DNA of 64,000 bases from Saccharomycopsis phalli (Eukaryota > Ascomycota > Saccharomycetes > Ascoideales > Saccharomycopsidaceae). Below are positions 1 to 10,759 of the stretch, piece after piece. The number at the start of each line of letters is the position of its first letter. The first letter of the stretch is position 1. Below the pieces are notes generated by a model, which saw nothing but the letters and a program-made list of their open reading frames with translations, searched no databases and was not told the origin of the DNA. A program made the position numbers and the translations under genes. The stretch spans positions 186,001 through 250,000 of the forward strand of contig CP073215.1 of assembly GCA_020342235.1 (NCBI GenBank), in the 5' to 3' direction.

Positions 1-1245
1 GTCCGACTTCAACGCCAGAGTGACCGTCCGCTCAGATGCCTGCCAGTTACGGAGCTGTTCCGCAGACGCCTGCTGGTCCGCATACAAGTTCTGCCGGAGC
101 TGCTCGTCCTTCTTTCTCAAGCGCGACTTGGCGTTGAACGGGTTGTTTGGCCGGCGAAACAACTTCGACGCCTGCTCCAACTCCTTGCCCTTTATCGAGT
201 TGAGCTTGTTTTGCGTGTGTGCCACATTGAGCTGGTTTGCAGTGTTGCTCATCTGGGCCTCCTGGTTGCCAAGCATGCCAATGGTGTTTTGCGCCGTCTG
301 GGCCGACTCACGTGCCATCTGGAGCGTCCGCTCCGTCGACGCAAGCGACTTGTCCTTGGTGAACCGGATCTCGTCCTTGATGTCTTCCAAGTCCTCGTCA
401 GACTCTTGTGCACGCCGCTCTTCTTCAGTGAGAACCGGCGCCGGCTGCTGGGCATAGGTGTTTTCCGTGGCATTCAAGTCCTCGGCGTCGAATCCGCCGG
501 GTGGCGCGTTCAAGTCGTCCACGTCGTATCCGTTGCTGGAAAACGCCTGCTGCTGTTCCTTTTCCAACTGCTGCTGCTTTCTTGCGGCGTTCCGCCGGGC
601 TTTGTACTCTTCAAACGTTTCCTCGTACTCGGGCTGTTTTGCGCTGTATCCGTTGCCATATCCCGTGTATCCGGGGTTATTTCCTTGGGAATTTCCTTGG
701 CCATATGGCAGACTACTGTTTAAAGTACCACTTCCATATGGCGAGTTGGAGCCTTGGGTGCCATTGAGAGTCCCACTTCCATATGGCGAGCTTCCTTGGG
801 TACCGTATGGCGATTTTCCCTGGGCACTTGGCTGATTTCCATAGGAATTTTGCCCATTTGACTGATTTCCATATGGGTTTTGCCCACTTGGTTGATTTCC
901 ATATGGATTTTGCCCACTTGGTTGATTTCCATAGGACTGCCCACTTGGTTGATTTCCATATGGATTTTGCCCACTTGGTTGATTTCCATACGGATTTTTC
1001 CCACTTGACTGATTTCCATATGGACTTTGGACAGCTCCTTCAGCACTCTTTTCAGCAGCTCCTCCGGCACTCCCTTGGTACGGATTAAAGCCCTGTGGCT
1101 TGTAGCCCTGCTGCTGCCCAGCATGATGCTGGGCGTAGTTGCCAAACTCGGCAAACTTGTTCTTGACCACCGGGACGTGCGGCTTGAGGTAGGGGTTCTC
1201 CTCCTTTTCTGCCTTATCCTTCTTGTGCCGTCTGAAAGAAACCAT
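1..1245 (-). CDS. SEC9: SEC9-like t-SNARE (SNAP-25 family), C-terminus cut by window edge
   Basis: Plasma-membrane t-SNARE that pairs with Sso1/2 and Snc1/2 to fuse secretory vesicles. The frame is open for 415 codons from ATG at 1243-1245 to base 1; the second SNARE helix lies beyond the window. It starts MVSFRRHKKDK, then has a Tyr/Asn/Gln/Pro-rich tract of ten-residue repeats (NPYGNQPSGQ type, about residues 85-140; one repeat is 8 residues). The first SNARE helix follows, recognisable by EIRFTKDKSLAST, then NTIGMLGNQ and the conserved NPFNAKSRLRKK segment, all as I recall from yeast Sec9. It is divergent from STT4 across 418 bp. Identification is firm; the repeat tract is probably unstructured. 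Confidence 0.92.
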   Translation of the reverse strand, partial: MVSFRRHKKDKAEKEENPYLKPHVPVVKNKFAEFGNYAQHHAGQQQGYKPQGFNPYQGSAGGAAEKSAEGAVQSPYGNQSSGKNPYGNQPSGQNPYGNQPSGQSYGNQPSGQNPYGNQPSGQNPYGNQSNGQNSYGNQPSAQGKSPYGTQGSSPYGSGTLNGTQGSNSPYGSGTLNSSLPYGQGNSQGNNPGYTGYGNGYSAKQPEYEETFEEYKARRNAARKQQQLEKEQQQAFSSNGYDVDDLNAPPGGFDAEDLNATENTYAQQPAPVLTEEERRAQESDEDLEDIKDEIRFTKDKSLASTERTLQMARESAQTAQNTIGMLGNQEAQMSNTANQLNVAHTQNKLNSIKGKELEQASKLFRRPNNPFNAKSRLRKKDEQLRQNLYADQQASAEQLRNWQASERTVTLALKSD

Positions 1246-1663
1246 GACGTAAAAGCAAAAGTCGCCGTTTATATAGCCACGCCAGTTACCCGGGCGCAAC
1301 GTCATGGCCACCGATGAAGTTACCCGGTACATGCTTACCATGTTTCAATCTCATGCACTTGCCGTAGCATGTTTCAATCTCGAGCAGTTACCCGGTGATA
1401 TGTTACCACGATTCTCATGTTCAATCTCATGCACTTACCCGTAATATGATTCCCACGATTTCCCATCTTCATATCTCGTTCACTTGCGCGTAATGTTTGT
1501 CACAATTTCCCATCTTCATGCCTCGTTTACTTACCCGTAATGTTTCCCACGATTTCCCATCTTTATATCTCGTTCACTTACCCGCAGCATGTTTCCCATG
1601 ATTTCAATCTCTATTAGTTACCCGGCCACATACATATGAGCGAGTTTTCAGGCCAGAACACCA
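1246..1663. promoter_or_regulatory. Divergent SEC9/STT4 promoter with seven TTACCCG sites
   Basis: The 418 bp between the two start codons hold TTACCCG at 1286, 1320, 1388, 1435, 1531, 1578 and 1618; the ones at 1286, 1320, 1388 and 1618 extend to TTACCCGG. They are embedded in degenerate repeats built around 'tttcccatcttcat' and 'gtttcaatctc'. TTACCCG is the core of the Reb1 general regulatory factor site in S. cerevisiae. The sites are seen directly; that a Reb1-like protein binds here is inference. Confidence 0.6.
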
Positions 1664-4600
1664 ATGGAACTTAGCAAGAGATACGACAACTTGCACAAGC
1701 TCGTTGCGGTATATCTCCGGAACGGGCGCACGGACAAGTACGTCCGGTTGGTGCAGTCTGTTCCAAAAAGCCCGGGTTTTTCCGCCGCCAATGTCGAGCT
1801 CTTGTATGCTTTGGCAGACACGGTGGACTTGGTGCCGGAGCCGCTTGTGCGGGACGTGGCCGAGTTGTTTGGCGGTGTGTTGGCGCGGATCGTGACGCGG
1901 GACGTCGTGTTGCCTCTGAGTAGCGGCTGTAGCCGCTATTTCACGCTTTCCCAGCGCATCACCGAGGCGGTATTAAAGACCGGAGCCGAGCTCAGTTTGC
2001 AGCGATTCCAAGGCCGGGAGTTGGAGTTGGAGGACTATTTTGTGTTGTTTGGCATTGTGGTGGCGTTCTCAAACCAGCCACGACGCGCAATGGACTATGA
2101 TGTCACGCTGGAGTTGTTCCAGGTGGTGGACCTGGGGTTTCTCAACGAGATGGAAGCAAAGATCGCGCAGTGGCTTGAGATTGGTGCCAGCGAGACGCGA
2201 TTGCAGGAGTTGGCGCGGTTCCAGCGGAGCTTTGGCGAGTTCTGTGCGCTTTTGTTTGTCAAGCACCTTGCGATTCTCCGGCTAAACATGGTGTTGGCAG
2301 TGTGTCGGCTCGAGGTCACTGAGGACACACTCATTGAGACGTTGGTGGTGCAACGGGCCAAGGACGCGACGCCAGAGCAACTCGAGGCGGCAGACAGCGA
2401 CACAGACACGTGCTCGTATGCCCTGAGCGCGGCGTACCACACGCGGTTTGGTACCGACGAACGACAGACGTTGCTCCGACTCTGTGACGTATCGGCAGAG
2501 CTTCTTGAGACGCTCTGCAGCGAGGGCGCCGAGTACGTCGTGTTGACGTCCAACGAGCGACTTGCGTTGTTGTACCAGAGCAAGTCGTTTCTCTTGGAGA
2601 CGTTGGCGGTGCTCTACTTTGTGCGGCTTGTGCTGCCGGAGTTTGTGCAGACACTCATTTCCCGCGGGCTAGTGCTTGGCGATACCAGCGAGCTATGTCA
2701 CGAGGATGTGGGATTCAACGTCGTGGGGTTTCTTGCGTTGGCGGAAATCGACTCGTCCAGCGGGCACGATCTCAACGGGCTAGTGGCCCAGATGGTGGGC
2801 GGGAGTCCTGTTTTTGGGCGGCTGCTCCGGGCGGCGCTCCACTGCGTGGCGCAGGCGTACCGGTGCCTTGGGCCGGACCACGTGGTCGCGCTCATATATG
2901 CGCTAGGCAACCTTGAGGACCGGCTGTTGGAGCCGAGTCTCCGGGCGATTGTGGAGGTCACGGCGCAGTATCAGCAGGAGGAGATTACGCTTCTTGCGAC
3001 GCTGATCATCTTCCAGAAGGTTGCGGGGCACCGGGGGAAGCTCGACTTGGCAGTGTGTCATTTGGACCAGTTGGTGGCATGCATGGACCACGACCCAAAG
3101 AACTTCCGTCACTTGCTCAAGACGCTCTCAGCGATGTTGGAGCTTGACCGGGATGCGCGGCCGCAGGTGATGGCCTGCTACGAGCGGATTGCCGTGTACT
3201 TGAAGAGTCATTTTTATGCTGGCAAGGCCAAGGCCAATGGAAACAATATTATGCTGGCCAATGGAAACAATATTATGCTGGCCAATGGAAACAGCCCCTC
3301 ACTGGTCAATGGAAACAGCCCCTCACTGGCCGACTACAACCTTGCACTGCCCCATGCCAATGGAAACTACTCCATCTTCCTCAGCGAGTTGCTCCACGCA
3401 ATCATCAGCAAAGGCGGCGATTCCTCCGAGGACTCGCACCATCGGTCCCACTCAGAGATCCTGGAGGTCGCCAAGGACATTGAGAGCTACCTTGCGCCGC
3501 TCCTGGCCCTCCTCCCGTCGCCTTACGACTCCCAGCCAAGAATAATATTGTCTGACGACGCTGCCCACTTGCTCCGCGACTTCTGGTTCAACTTGACGAT
3601 CCACGGCATGAGCATCGGCGTCGTCGACGCGTACTTTTCGCGGCCGCTCGACTTGCCCAAGAAGCCGTCCTATACCCCCAGCGGAAACTACGTGCACCAG
3701 TTGCAAATCATCGCATACAACTCGCCGCCGCTCACCAGCAGCGCCACGTCCACCAACGAGAACTTGCTCGAGCTCAACACCGTGCTCCGGCGCGGCTCGT
3801 CCAACTCCAATGTCAAGTTCCAAAAGTCTGTGCTCGACTGCTTCGACGGGCCGTCGGGGTTCTCGTTTGGCGGCGGGCCCAAGCTCATGTTCCTTGCCGC
3901 AACAGTCTTCCTCGAGTTGCTCTGCGTCGACGTCGGCAAACCTCTGCTGTTGCTCCACTACCTTTCGGACAGCTCGGTTGCAAAAGATGTTCGCCCGATT
4001 GTCGTCGACATGTTTCTGCGGTACATTGCCAAGATCGACCGGCATAGCCACGACGCTGCTCGTGTCACCATCAAAAACCCTGCAAATTTGCCGCTTCTCG
4101 ACCGGTTCACCGTGCGGCATGTCGCTGCGCACTTTGCCGACATCTTGTACCTCACGTGCGACACGTTGCTCCAGAGCACCGCGTTTTTATTCTGCGACAC
4201 GCTCCTTGCGCGGATTCCGACTGTGCTCACCAGCCAGGGGAATCTAGCCACGTTGCTAGACTTGGTGACGGTGTTGGCGCGCAGTGTCGCTGACTACGAC
4301 AAGCACAAGTACACCCCGAACTTGTACTACGACCTCGGGGCCACGCGGCTTATTCTTGTCGATAGTGTCAAGTGGCGGCTGGCGACACTAGCCACGTTGA
4401 AGCAAAAGGCCCGTGGCTGGATTGCCAGCTGCTACTCCATGGCGACAAAGTACCTTCTCCAGGAGTATGCTGCGGTGCACAGGAATAGTTATGGTGTACG
4501 GTTTGTCCAGGAGTCGATTGACGATGTTTGGGTGTCGGAGGTGCCGGAGGTGTCAGAGGATCTGTTGAAGGGTGTGCTAGGGGGACGCGATGCCGAGGCA

Positions 4601-7159
4601 AAGATTTTGGCCTTGGCTGGGTATCTTCGGAAGATGTCTGGGGATGCTCGGAGTGCTGACAAGATACAGAGTGTTTCTGACGGCCAAAATGCTTTGCAAA
4701 GCTCTGCATTTAGCCAAAATGCTTTGCAAACTGCCCCAATCAACCACACTTCACCTCGTACTCCAATCAGCCACACTCTACCTCCTGGCCCCCTCATCCA
4801 CCAACTCATATCCATCCCCCTCAACCCCCTCAACCCAGCCCTCCTCACCACCGCCCTTCCCCATTGGCTCGCCCTCTGCACCACCCCCAAACTCCAGTTC
4901 CTCATCGTCACCGAAATCCTCCGCCAGTTCACCCACACCATGCACCAGCATCAGGGCATCTTCCTGGAAAACACCGCCCCGCTCCCCGAATACTCCACCA
5001 TGGAATACGCCCCGTCCAACAAGCAGCAGACCAAACACGCCTGCCACATGGTCCACACCGCCTTCAAGCCCCACGCAACCCTTATCCAGGTCATTGCTTC
5101 GCTCTTCAAAAGCAGCCAGTTTTATGGCAGAAACTTGCTCAAGATCTTCGAGGACTTTGCTGTCACCGTGCTTGCCCACTTTCCCAGCATCAGCTCCCAC
5201 CCGTTTTCCCGGGTCATCCGCTTCGACTTCCTCGACTTGTGCTTGCACATCCACAGCATCGACCGTCCGCCGCTTCTCCTCGAGCTCATTCTCTCCGCGG
5301 CATTGGACTGGTTCACCCACCGCAAGTCACTTCCCGTCGGCGACAACGTGGTAAAGATTTCAAAGGACTTGGCCACGCTCCAGGGCTTTTTTGCGAAAAT
5401 ATCCGCCCTCAACAACACTTCCGTCAAGGCAAAGCTCTTGTGCGCCTTTCTCACCGACGAAATATACTCCCTCGGCGTCTGGCTCGGCTCGTCTCATCCG
5501 CTGATGGACTCCAGCGCAGACTCGCTTGTCGCCAGTGCATATGCAATCAACGCCGACTTGGCCATCAATCTCGTGCTGCGGCTTGAGTCTGCTGGTGCTT
5601 CCGCAGATAAAGCCAGGCTCGCGCTCCAAAACTGCATCAAGAACCAGCCGCTCAAGAGTATCCAGTCGCCCGATGCCATCAAGTACATTCTCACCGACAC
5701 CTATAGCTTCTATGACTATCACCTCCTTCTCTGGGACGTGGTGTCGCCGATTGACGCAATCAACTTGTTCTTCTACGACAATAGCTACGTGCTCCAGTAC
5801 GCGATGCGGGCACTCAACTCGCACGACGTCATGGTGACGTTCTTCTACGTGCCGCAGATTGTCCAGATGCTCCGGTTTGACGCTGAGGGGTACATTGAGC
5901 GGTTCATCATGGAAACCGCACAGGTGTCGCAGTTGTTTGCCCACCAAATCATCTGGAATATGCTTGCCAACAGCTACAACGACGATGAGGCCACGATCGA
6001 AAACGATTTGAAGCCCAAGCTCGACGCCATCAGAGACAGAATGACCGCCGCATTCTCCCAGCAGGACTTCCAGTACTACACCCGCGAGTTTGGCTTCTTC
6101 AAGGAGATTACTGGCATCTCAGGCAAACTCAAGCCCTACATCAAAAAGACAAAGGCCGAACGGAAGCTCAAAATCGACGAGGAAATGCGCAAAATCGTCT
6201 TGGAAAAGGGCGTATACCTTCCTAGCAACCCGGATGGCGTGCTTGTCGACATCAACCGCTCCTCGGGAAAACCGCTCCAGTCCCACGCAAAGGCCCCATT
6301 CATGGCCACGTTCAAGATCAAAAAGTCCGTCAAGGTTTACGACAATGACGTTGTTCGCGAGCAGGATATCGTCACCTGGCAAAGTGCAATCTTTAAGGTC
6401 GGCGACGACTGTCGTCAGGACGTCATGGCCATCCAGCTCATCTCAGTGTTCCGCTCCATCTGGGCAAACAGCGACCTCGACTTGTACGTGTTTCCGTACC
6501 GCGTCACTGCCACCGAGGCCGGACGAGGAATCATCGACGTTCTTCCTGAAAGTGTCAGCCGTGACATGCTTGGAAGAGAGGCCGTCAATGGGTTGTACCA
6601 GTACTACATCACCAAGTTTGGGCCCGAGCACTCGCCAGAGTTCCAGACCGCGCGAAACAACCTCATCAAGTCCTTGGCAGCGTACTCTATCATCTCGTAC
6701 TTGCTCCAGTTCAAGGACAGACACAATGGGAACATCATGTACGACTCTCAGGGCCACATTCTCCACGTCGACTTTGGCTTTTGTTTTGACATTGTCCCTG
6801 GCGGGGTGAAGTTCGAGGCCGTGCCGTTCAAATTGACCAAGGAAATGATCATGGTCATGGGTGGCGGCCACGACACTTTGTACTTTAAGCGGTTTGAGGA
6901 GCTCTGTGTCCAAGGATACTTGGCCTGTCGCCCGTATATGGAGACCATTGTGCGGTGTGTCTTGCCAATGTTGGAGAGCGGCTTGCCGTGTTTCAAAGGT
7001 GCCAGCACGATTAAAAATCTACGGGCGCGGTTTGTGCCTCACAAGAACGAAAAGGACGCGGGGTTGTTTATGAGAAAGTTGATTCGCAAGAGTTATGAGA
7101 GTTTTTTTACAAAGGGCTACGACGAGTTCCAGCGGATCACCAATGGCATTCCTTATTAG
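1664..7159 (+). CDS. STT4: Phosphatidylinositol 4-kinase III alpha
   Basis: Makes PI4P at the plasma membrane from phosphatidylinositol and ATP, feeding PI(4,5)P2 synthesis and actin/cell-wall signalling. It has 1831 residues, close to yeast Stt4 (about 1900). The long N-terminal two-thirds is helical solenoid. The C-terminal PI3K/PI4K catalytic domain occupies about residues 1540-1831: APFMATFKIKK (P-loop-like), GDDCRQD, the catalytic loop KDRHNGN (Asp 1685) and metal-binding DFG (Asp 1703), ending in a typical FTKGYDEFQ tail. A short in-frame tandem repeat (NGNNIMLA / NGNSPSL units, around residues 523-560) and a low-complexity linker near residues 1005-1050 are additions in less conserved parts. 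Start ATG at 1664. Confidence 0.96.
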   Translation: MELSKRYDNLHKLVAVYLRNGRTDKYVRLVQSVPKSPGFSAANVELLYALADTVDLVPEPLVRDVAELFGGVLARIVTRDVVLPLSSGCSRYFTLSQRITEAVLKTGAELSLQRFQGRELELEDYFVLFGIVVAFSNQPRRAMDYDVTLELFQVVDLGFLNEMEAKIAQWLEIGASETRLQELARFQRSFGEFCALLFVKHLAILRLNMVLAVCRLEVTEDTLIETLVVQRAKDATPEQLEAADSDTDTCSYALSAAYHTRFGTDERQTLLRLCDVSAELLETLCSEGAEYVVLTSNERLALLYQSKSFLLETLAVLYFVRLVLPEFVQTLISRGLVLGDTSELCHEDVGFNVVGFLALAEIDSSSGHDLNGLVAQMVGGSPVFGRLLRAALHCVAQAYRCLGPDHVVALIYALGNLEDRLLEPSLRAIVEVTAQYQQEEITLLATLIIFQKVAGHRGKLDLAVCHLDQLVACMDHDPKNFRHLLKTLSAMLELDRDARPQVMACYERIAVYLKSHFYAGKAKANGNNIMLANGNNIMLANGNSPSLVNGNSPSLADYNLALPHANGNYSIFLSELLHAIISKGGDSSEDSHHRSHSEILEVAKDIESYLAPLLALLPSPYDSQPRIILSDDAAHLLRDFWFNLTIHGMSIGVVDAYFSRPLDLPKKPSYTPSGNYVHQLQIIAYNSPPLTSSATSTNENLLELNTVLRRGSSNSNVKFQKSVLDCFDGPSGFSFGGGPKLMFLAATVFLELLCVDVGKPLLLLHYLSDSSVAKDVRPIVVDMFLRYIAKIDRHSHDAARVTIKNPANLPLLDRFTVRHVAAHFADILYLTCDTLLQSTAFLFCDTLLARIPTVLTSQGNLATLLDLVTVLARSVADYDKHKYTPNLYYDLGATRLILVDSVKWRLATLATLKQKARGWIASCYSMATKYLLQEYAAVHRNSYGVRFVQESIDDVWVSEVPEVSEDLLKGVLGGRDAEAKILALAGYLRKMSGDARSADKIQSVSDGQNALQSSAFSQNALQTAPINHTSPRTPISHTLPPGPLIHQLISIPLNPLNPALLTTALPHWLALCTTPKLQFLIVTEILRQFTHTMHQHQGIFLENTAPLPEYSTMEYAPSNKQQTKHACHMVHTAFKPHATLIQVIASLFKSSQFYGRNLLKIFEDFAVTVLAHFPSISSHPFSRVIRFDFLDLCLHIHSIDRPPLLLELILSAALDWFTHRKSLPVGDNVVKISKDLATLQGFFAKISALNNTSVKAKLLCAFLTDEIYSLGVWLGSSHPLMDSSADSLVASAYAINADLAINLVLRLESAGASADKARLALQNCIKNQPLKSIQSPDAIKYILTDTYSFYDYHLLLWDVVSPIDAINLFFYDNSYVLQYAMRALNSHDVMVTFFYVPQIVQMLRFDAEGYIERFIMETAQVSQLFAHQIIWNMLANSYNDDEATIENDLKPKLDAIRDRMTAAFSQQDFQYYTREFGFFKEITGISGKLKPYIKKTKAERKLKIDEEMRKIVLEKGVYLPSNPDGVLVDINRSSGKPLQSHAKAPFMATFKIKKSVKVYDNDVVREQDIVTWQSAIFKVGDDCRQDVMAIQLISVFRSIWANSDLDLYVFPYRVTATEAGRGIIDVLPESVSRDMLGREAVNGLYQYYITKFGPEHSPEFQTARNNLIKSLAAYSIISYLLQFKDRHNGNIMYDSQGHILHVDFGFCFDIVPGGVKFEAVPFKLTKEMIMVMGGGHDTLYFKRFEELCVQGYLACRPYMETIVRCVLPMLESGLPCFKGASTIKNLRARFVPHKNEKDAGLFMRKLIRKSYESFFTKGYDEFQRITNGIPY

Positions 7160-8610
7160 TCTGTGGTATTGTTGGTATCTTGGGTATTTTGGATATCCTT
7201 GGAAATAATATCGTTGGTTGGTATCCTTGGTTAAATGATATCCTTGTTAATCCAATGCATGTACAGTTTCGTACAATGTATGCTAGAGTTTGTTTTTGTA
7301 GGGTCAGTGTTGGTGTAGAGTAATTCGTAATGGTAGACATGGTTAATGTGTCATGTTTGATGGAATGTGTGAATTAGGAGTGAATTGTGAATCAGGAATT
7401 GTGAATAAGGGAATTAGGAATCAGTGAATTATGAATGTGTGAATTATGAATGTGTGAATTAATAATGCGTAATTAAGAGTGTGTGAATTATTTGGACAGC
7501 ACAACTATTCATAATAGGCACAATGCATACATATCTTCACTAAAATATCCCCGGAAATCTACGTACGCTCCGGAAATGATATACGTCAGTGGAACATGGG
7601 GCTTGTCAAGATCCCTTTTGAATAATTGGTGTTGAAATTAGGCATGACTCATCAGAGGACTATTACTGTTTCTATAAAGAGAGTGATTGATTAAGATCTA
7701 AATAATGTCAAAATTGCTGCCTTGATAACAGAACATGGGTTCCTTGTATTCACGACACGACTGATAACTACGACTTTTTTCAATGGATTACGATTTTCTG
7801 TAAAATACTGCTCTATTGAATGTTTCATTGTGCTTGAGTCACCAGATTAGCATGTCAACATTGGTATTGGCATATAGACATGGAATCCATACTGATGTAA
7901 TGTACTTGTTTTATGTACGTATTATCAGATACTAGTCACATTTCATTATCGTGGCACATATATTATCACATACCTTAACTATGCGCTATATTCCATAATA
8001 TGAACATTATTCACATATTTCATAAGATGTCCACTGGAACGAATATAAAAGGCTAGATAGCAAACTACCTAGGACACCTATTGATTTAAGGACCTCTGGT
8101 TTAGATTCAATCATTCAATCTTAAAGAAACAACAAATTATATGGAGTTTATAATAAGAGCTTCATAGTCATTAACTACCCCTATATTTATAATTTCTGAC
8201 ACTTTCCTAGGTGGTATGTGACTTGAGCCCTCCTAACGTGCAGTAGCAAAAAGGAAACCACCAGTCCAGCACATACGAGTAGAATCCTACAGGATTTTAA
8301 GCTTTACCAGTCACTAGGGAACCCAAAGTAGTTGCCGGGAATCCACGGCACCCAAATAACGGAAAATTGATGTCAATTTGAGCAGGCAAAGTACTGGCAT
8401 CTACGCTTGCATCAAACAACTCGTAGGCATCTAGACATCTAGACTACATCAATTCGTGGCATCTACCAAGCTGGATCCGGCAAACCTCCTTGTAACACTA
8501 CAGAATCATAATATCTATTTACTTCTCAGCTATACTGGGCTCCCAGAAAGACTCAAAAGGAGCGAGCCTCGCCCTTGTCACTACAGAATCATATACTTCA
8601 TATATTGGTA
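7160..8610. other. Intergenic region, STT4 / ACE2-like 3' ends
   Basis: No credible gene. 7340-7500 is a degenerate minisatellite of 'gtgaattatgaat' units just 3' of STT4. The remainder is AT-rich; an isolated TATA-like 'tataaaagg' near 8045 leads to no open frame. Confidence 0.5.
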
Positions 8611-10185
8611 TCACTGAAATCTCGAAGGCCCAAGGACCTTGCACGGGGTCACCGGGTTGCTGGACCGGGGACTCTGTGAGTTCTCCTTGTCGTCAAACAA
8701 CGTATTCACCTGGGGAAGTGCCTTGATGTTGTCGATGCGCTCTGAGATTTCAGCGATTTTCTTCTTTGGCCGCCCACGCTTCTTCTTGGGCTTGTTGATG
8801 TTGGCCTCGGTCTTGATGCCGCCCAAGCAGATGTTCCGCTCCTTGTGGCGTCGCAAGGCGTCGATCCGAGTGAATCCCTTGTCGCAAAGACAAATGTACT
8901 TGTTGGACTCGTGGATCTTCTCGTGGCGATGCAAGTCGTGCTGCCGCACAAACGACTTTTTGCAGTTCTCAAACGGACACTTGTACGGCCGGTCACACAA
9001 GTGAGTCTGGATGTGCGACCGGATGTTGTAGCGTCGCTGGAACAACTTCCCGCACCCGTTGTAGCTGCAAATGTACTTCTTGTCCTCGTCCGGCCCGAGA
9101 ATGAACTGGTCAATGAACCCCGGCGGGAGCGTCGACACCTTCTCGTTGCCCTTGCGCTTGGTTTTCGCCGACTTGCTCTCGTTCACCGTGATGATCTCCT
9201 CCCAGGAGATGGGTTTCACCGGAGACCCGTGGTAGGATGGAGGAGTAGTGGCCTGTGGAGCGTAGTACTCGGGCGATGAAAATGGCGACGAGCTGGAGTT
9301 TGTCGTTGGCGGCTGGAAGCCGTACTTTGGCGACGGGGTCATGTAGGTGCTCAGGGACTTGAGCTCGGGGGTGAGGGTGTTGAAGTTTTGTTTGAGCGGC
9401 GACTCGAACTCCGAGTCGAGGATCTCGTCGATGTTGTCGGGATACACTGGCGGGATGTTCCCCGAGATGGCCCGGGACATTTTCGACAAGTACTCGGGGG
9501 TGAAGTAGCTGTCTGGGACCACGGGCTTTTCTGGTGGGAACTTGAACTTGTCTCCAGCGACGATGTAGTCTTTGGAGAGGGCGACTTTGGCTGGGTTGGA
9601 GAGGGTGGATTTGTATGGATTTGAAATGGTTTGTGGTGTGCGAATGTCTTGGATGGTTTGGGGGATGTCTCTGGAGTATGTTCCATCTCTGGAGTAAGTT
9701 CCATCTCTAGAAAATGTATCATCTCTGGAATATATTTGGTCTCTGGAGTATGTTTGGTCTCTAGAATATGTCCCTTCTCTTGAATACGTCCCTTCTCTTG
9801 AATACGTCTGATCCCTCGTAAAGTCCTGCACTCCTCGATACTCCTGTGGACCTCTCGTAATCTCCTGCGGATCAACAGACACCTTCAAGTCCGATGGATC
9901 CACCCCCGGAATCGAAAACTCCTTCCCATGAAACCCGAAAATCGCAGTCCCGCTGGGCTGCTTCGTGTGCTTCTTGCCCTCTCTCTGTGGCCCCAGTGGA
10001 ATCCCCAAGTCCTGGAGCGACATCATTGCCTCCTGGAGAGGACCATTGTAGTCCAACTGGTCGTTTTGCACCGGAAAGAAGTCGGCAAAGTCCGACGAGT
10101 AGTGGCTGTAGTACTGAGGATCATCAAGATTGAAGTTGAGCATGGACGAATAAGTGTCCTTCATGTTGTTATTGAGCGTGGTCAT
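8611..10185 (-). CDS. ACE2: ACE2/SWI5-type C2H2 zinc-finger transcription factor
   Basis: Cell-cycle transcription factor that in yeasts drives early-G1 and daughter-cell genes such as those for septum cleavage. It has 524 residues. Three C2H2 fingers lie at about residues 370-456. The first two contain FQRRYNIRSHIQTH and FVRQHDLHRHEKIH; the third is the atypical C-x-C...H-x5-C finger (YICLCDKGFTR...RHKERNIC) typical of Swi5/Ace2. A basic KPKKKRGRPKKK stretch right after the fingers is the likely nuclear signal and also matches Swi5/Ace2. An in-frame seven-residue repeat (TYSRDGT/QTYSRD type, about ten units, residues 115-175) fills the linker. Ace2 and Swi5 are paralogues in S. cerevisiae; which name fits a single-copy gene cannot be told here. 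Confidence 0.88.
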   Translation of the reverse strand: MTTLNNNMKDTYSSMLNFNLDDPQYYSHYSSDFADFFPVQNDQLDYNGPLQEAMMSLQDLGIPLGPQREGKKHTKQPSGTAIFGFHGKEFSIPGVDPSDLKVSVDPQEITRGPQEYRGVQDFTRDQTYSREGTYSREGTYSRDQTYSRDQIYSRDDTFSRDGTYSRDGTYSRDIPQTIQDIRTPQTISNPYKSTLSNPAKVALSKDYIVAGDKFKFPPEKPVVPDSYFTPEYLSKMSRAISGNIPPVYPDNIDEILDSEFESPLKQNFNTLTPELKSLSTYMTPSPKYGFQPPTTNSSSSPFSSPEYYAPQATTPPSYHGSPVKPISWEEIITVNESKSAKTKRKGNEKVSTLPPGFIDQFILGPDEDKKYICSYNGCGKLFQRRYNIRSHIQTHLCDRPYKCPFENCKKSFVRQHDLHRHEKIHESNKYICLCDKGFTRIDALRRHKERNICLGGIKTEANINKPKKKRGRPKKKIAEISERIDNIKALPQVNTLFDDKENSQSPRSSNPVTPCKVLGPSRFQ

Positions 10186-10349
10186 GTGTAGTTCTACCTC
10201 GCCTGCAAGGTGGAATTTCTAGTCTGCAAAAAACCCAGGACCTCGATGATATTTAAGTGCAACTTGCGATATGCGATGTTGGATATGGCGTGTTGACCTT
10301 TTGCCAAATGCAGTAAGCCTGTGTTTTCATATGCCGCATTAGGAAGGCA

Positions 10350-10580
10350 GTATAATCACGTGAATAGTAGACGGCCTCGGCGATGACGCACGATGTAGAG
10401 AAGCATAAACAGAAGTGGGAATGACGCAGAGAATAACGTGGAGAATACAGCAGACGAAGCCGCAGATCTCTAAAAATACCTGAGTGGAATCCAAAAATGC
10501 CCAACTAAATCTCAAAAATGTCCAACTGGATCTCAAAAATGTTCAAGTGGATCTTAAAAATGTCCAAGTGTAGCAACGTG
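10350..10580. promoter_or_regulatory. Upstream region of the ACE2-like gene: CACGTG and minisatellite
   Basis: A CACGTG E-box lies at about 10356, roughly 170 bp upstream of the start. Further out, 10465-10575 is a tandem array of about 22-bp units ('tctcaaaaatgtccaactgga' type). Confidence 0.35.
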
Positions 10581-10759
10581 TGACAAATGTAAAACACAAA
10601 ATGGTGAGAATCCTAGACATGTAGGATACAGTTATAGCACGGGAGGGTAGCTACAGCATGAGAAAGTATATGCAAGTCGTCCCATTAACTACATGATATC
10701 ATACTTAATACTATCCAAGACAATCGGTGAAAACATAGACTGTCAGTATTGGTCATGCC

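Noticed and set aside
20-1317. Plus-strand and other minus-frame open frames across 20-1317
   Set aside because: They are shadows of SEC9; the SEC9 frame is the only one with family motifs. Its own frame is easy to miss because it runs off the window edge.
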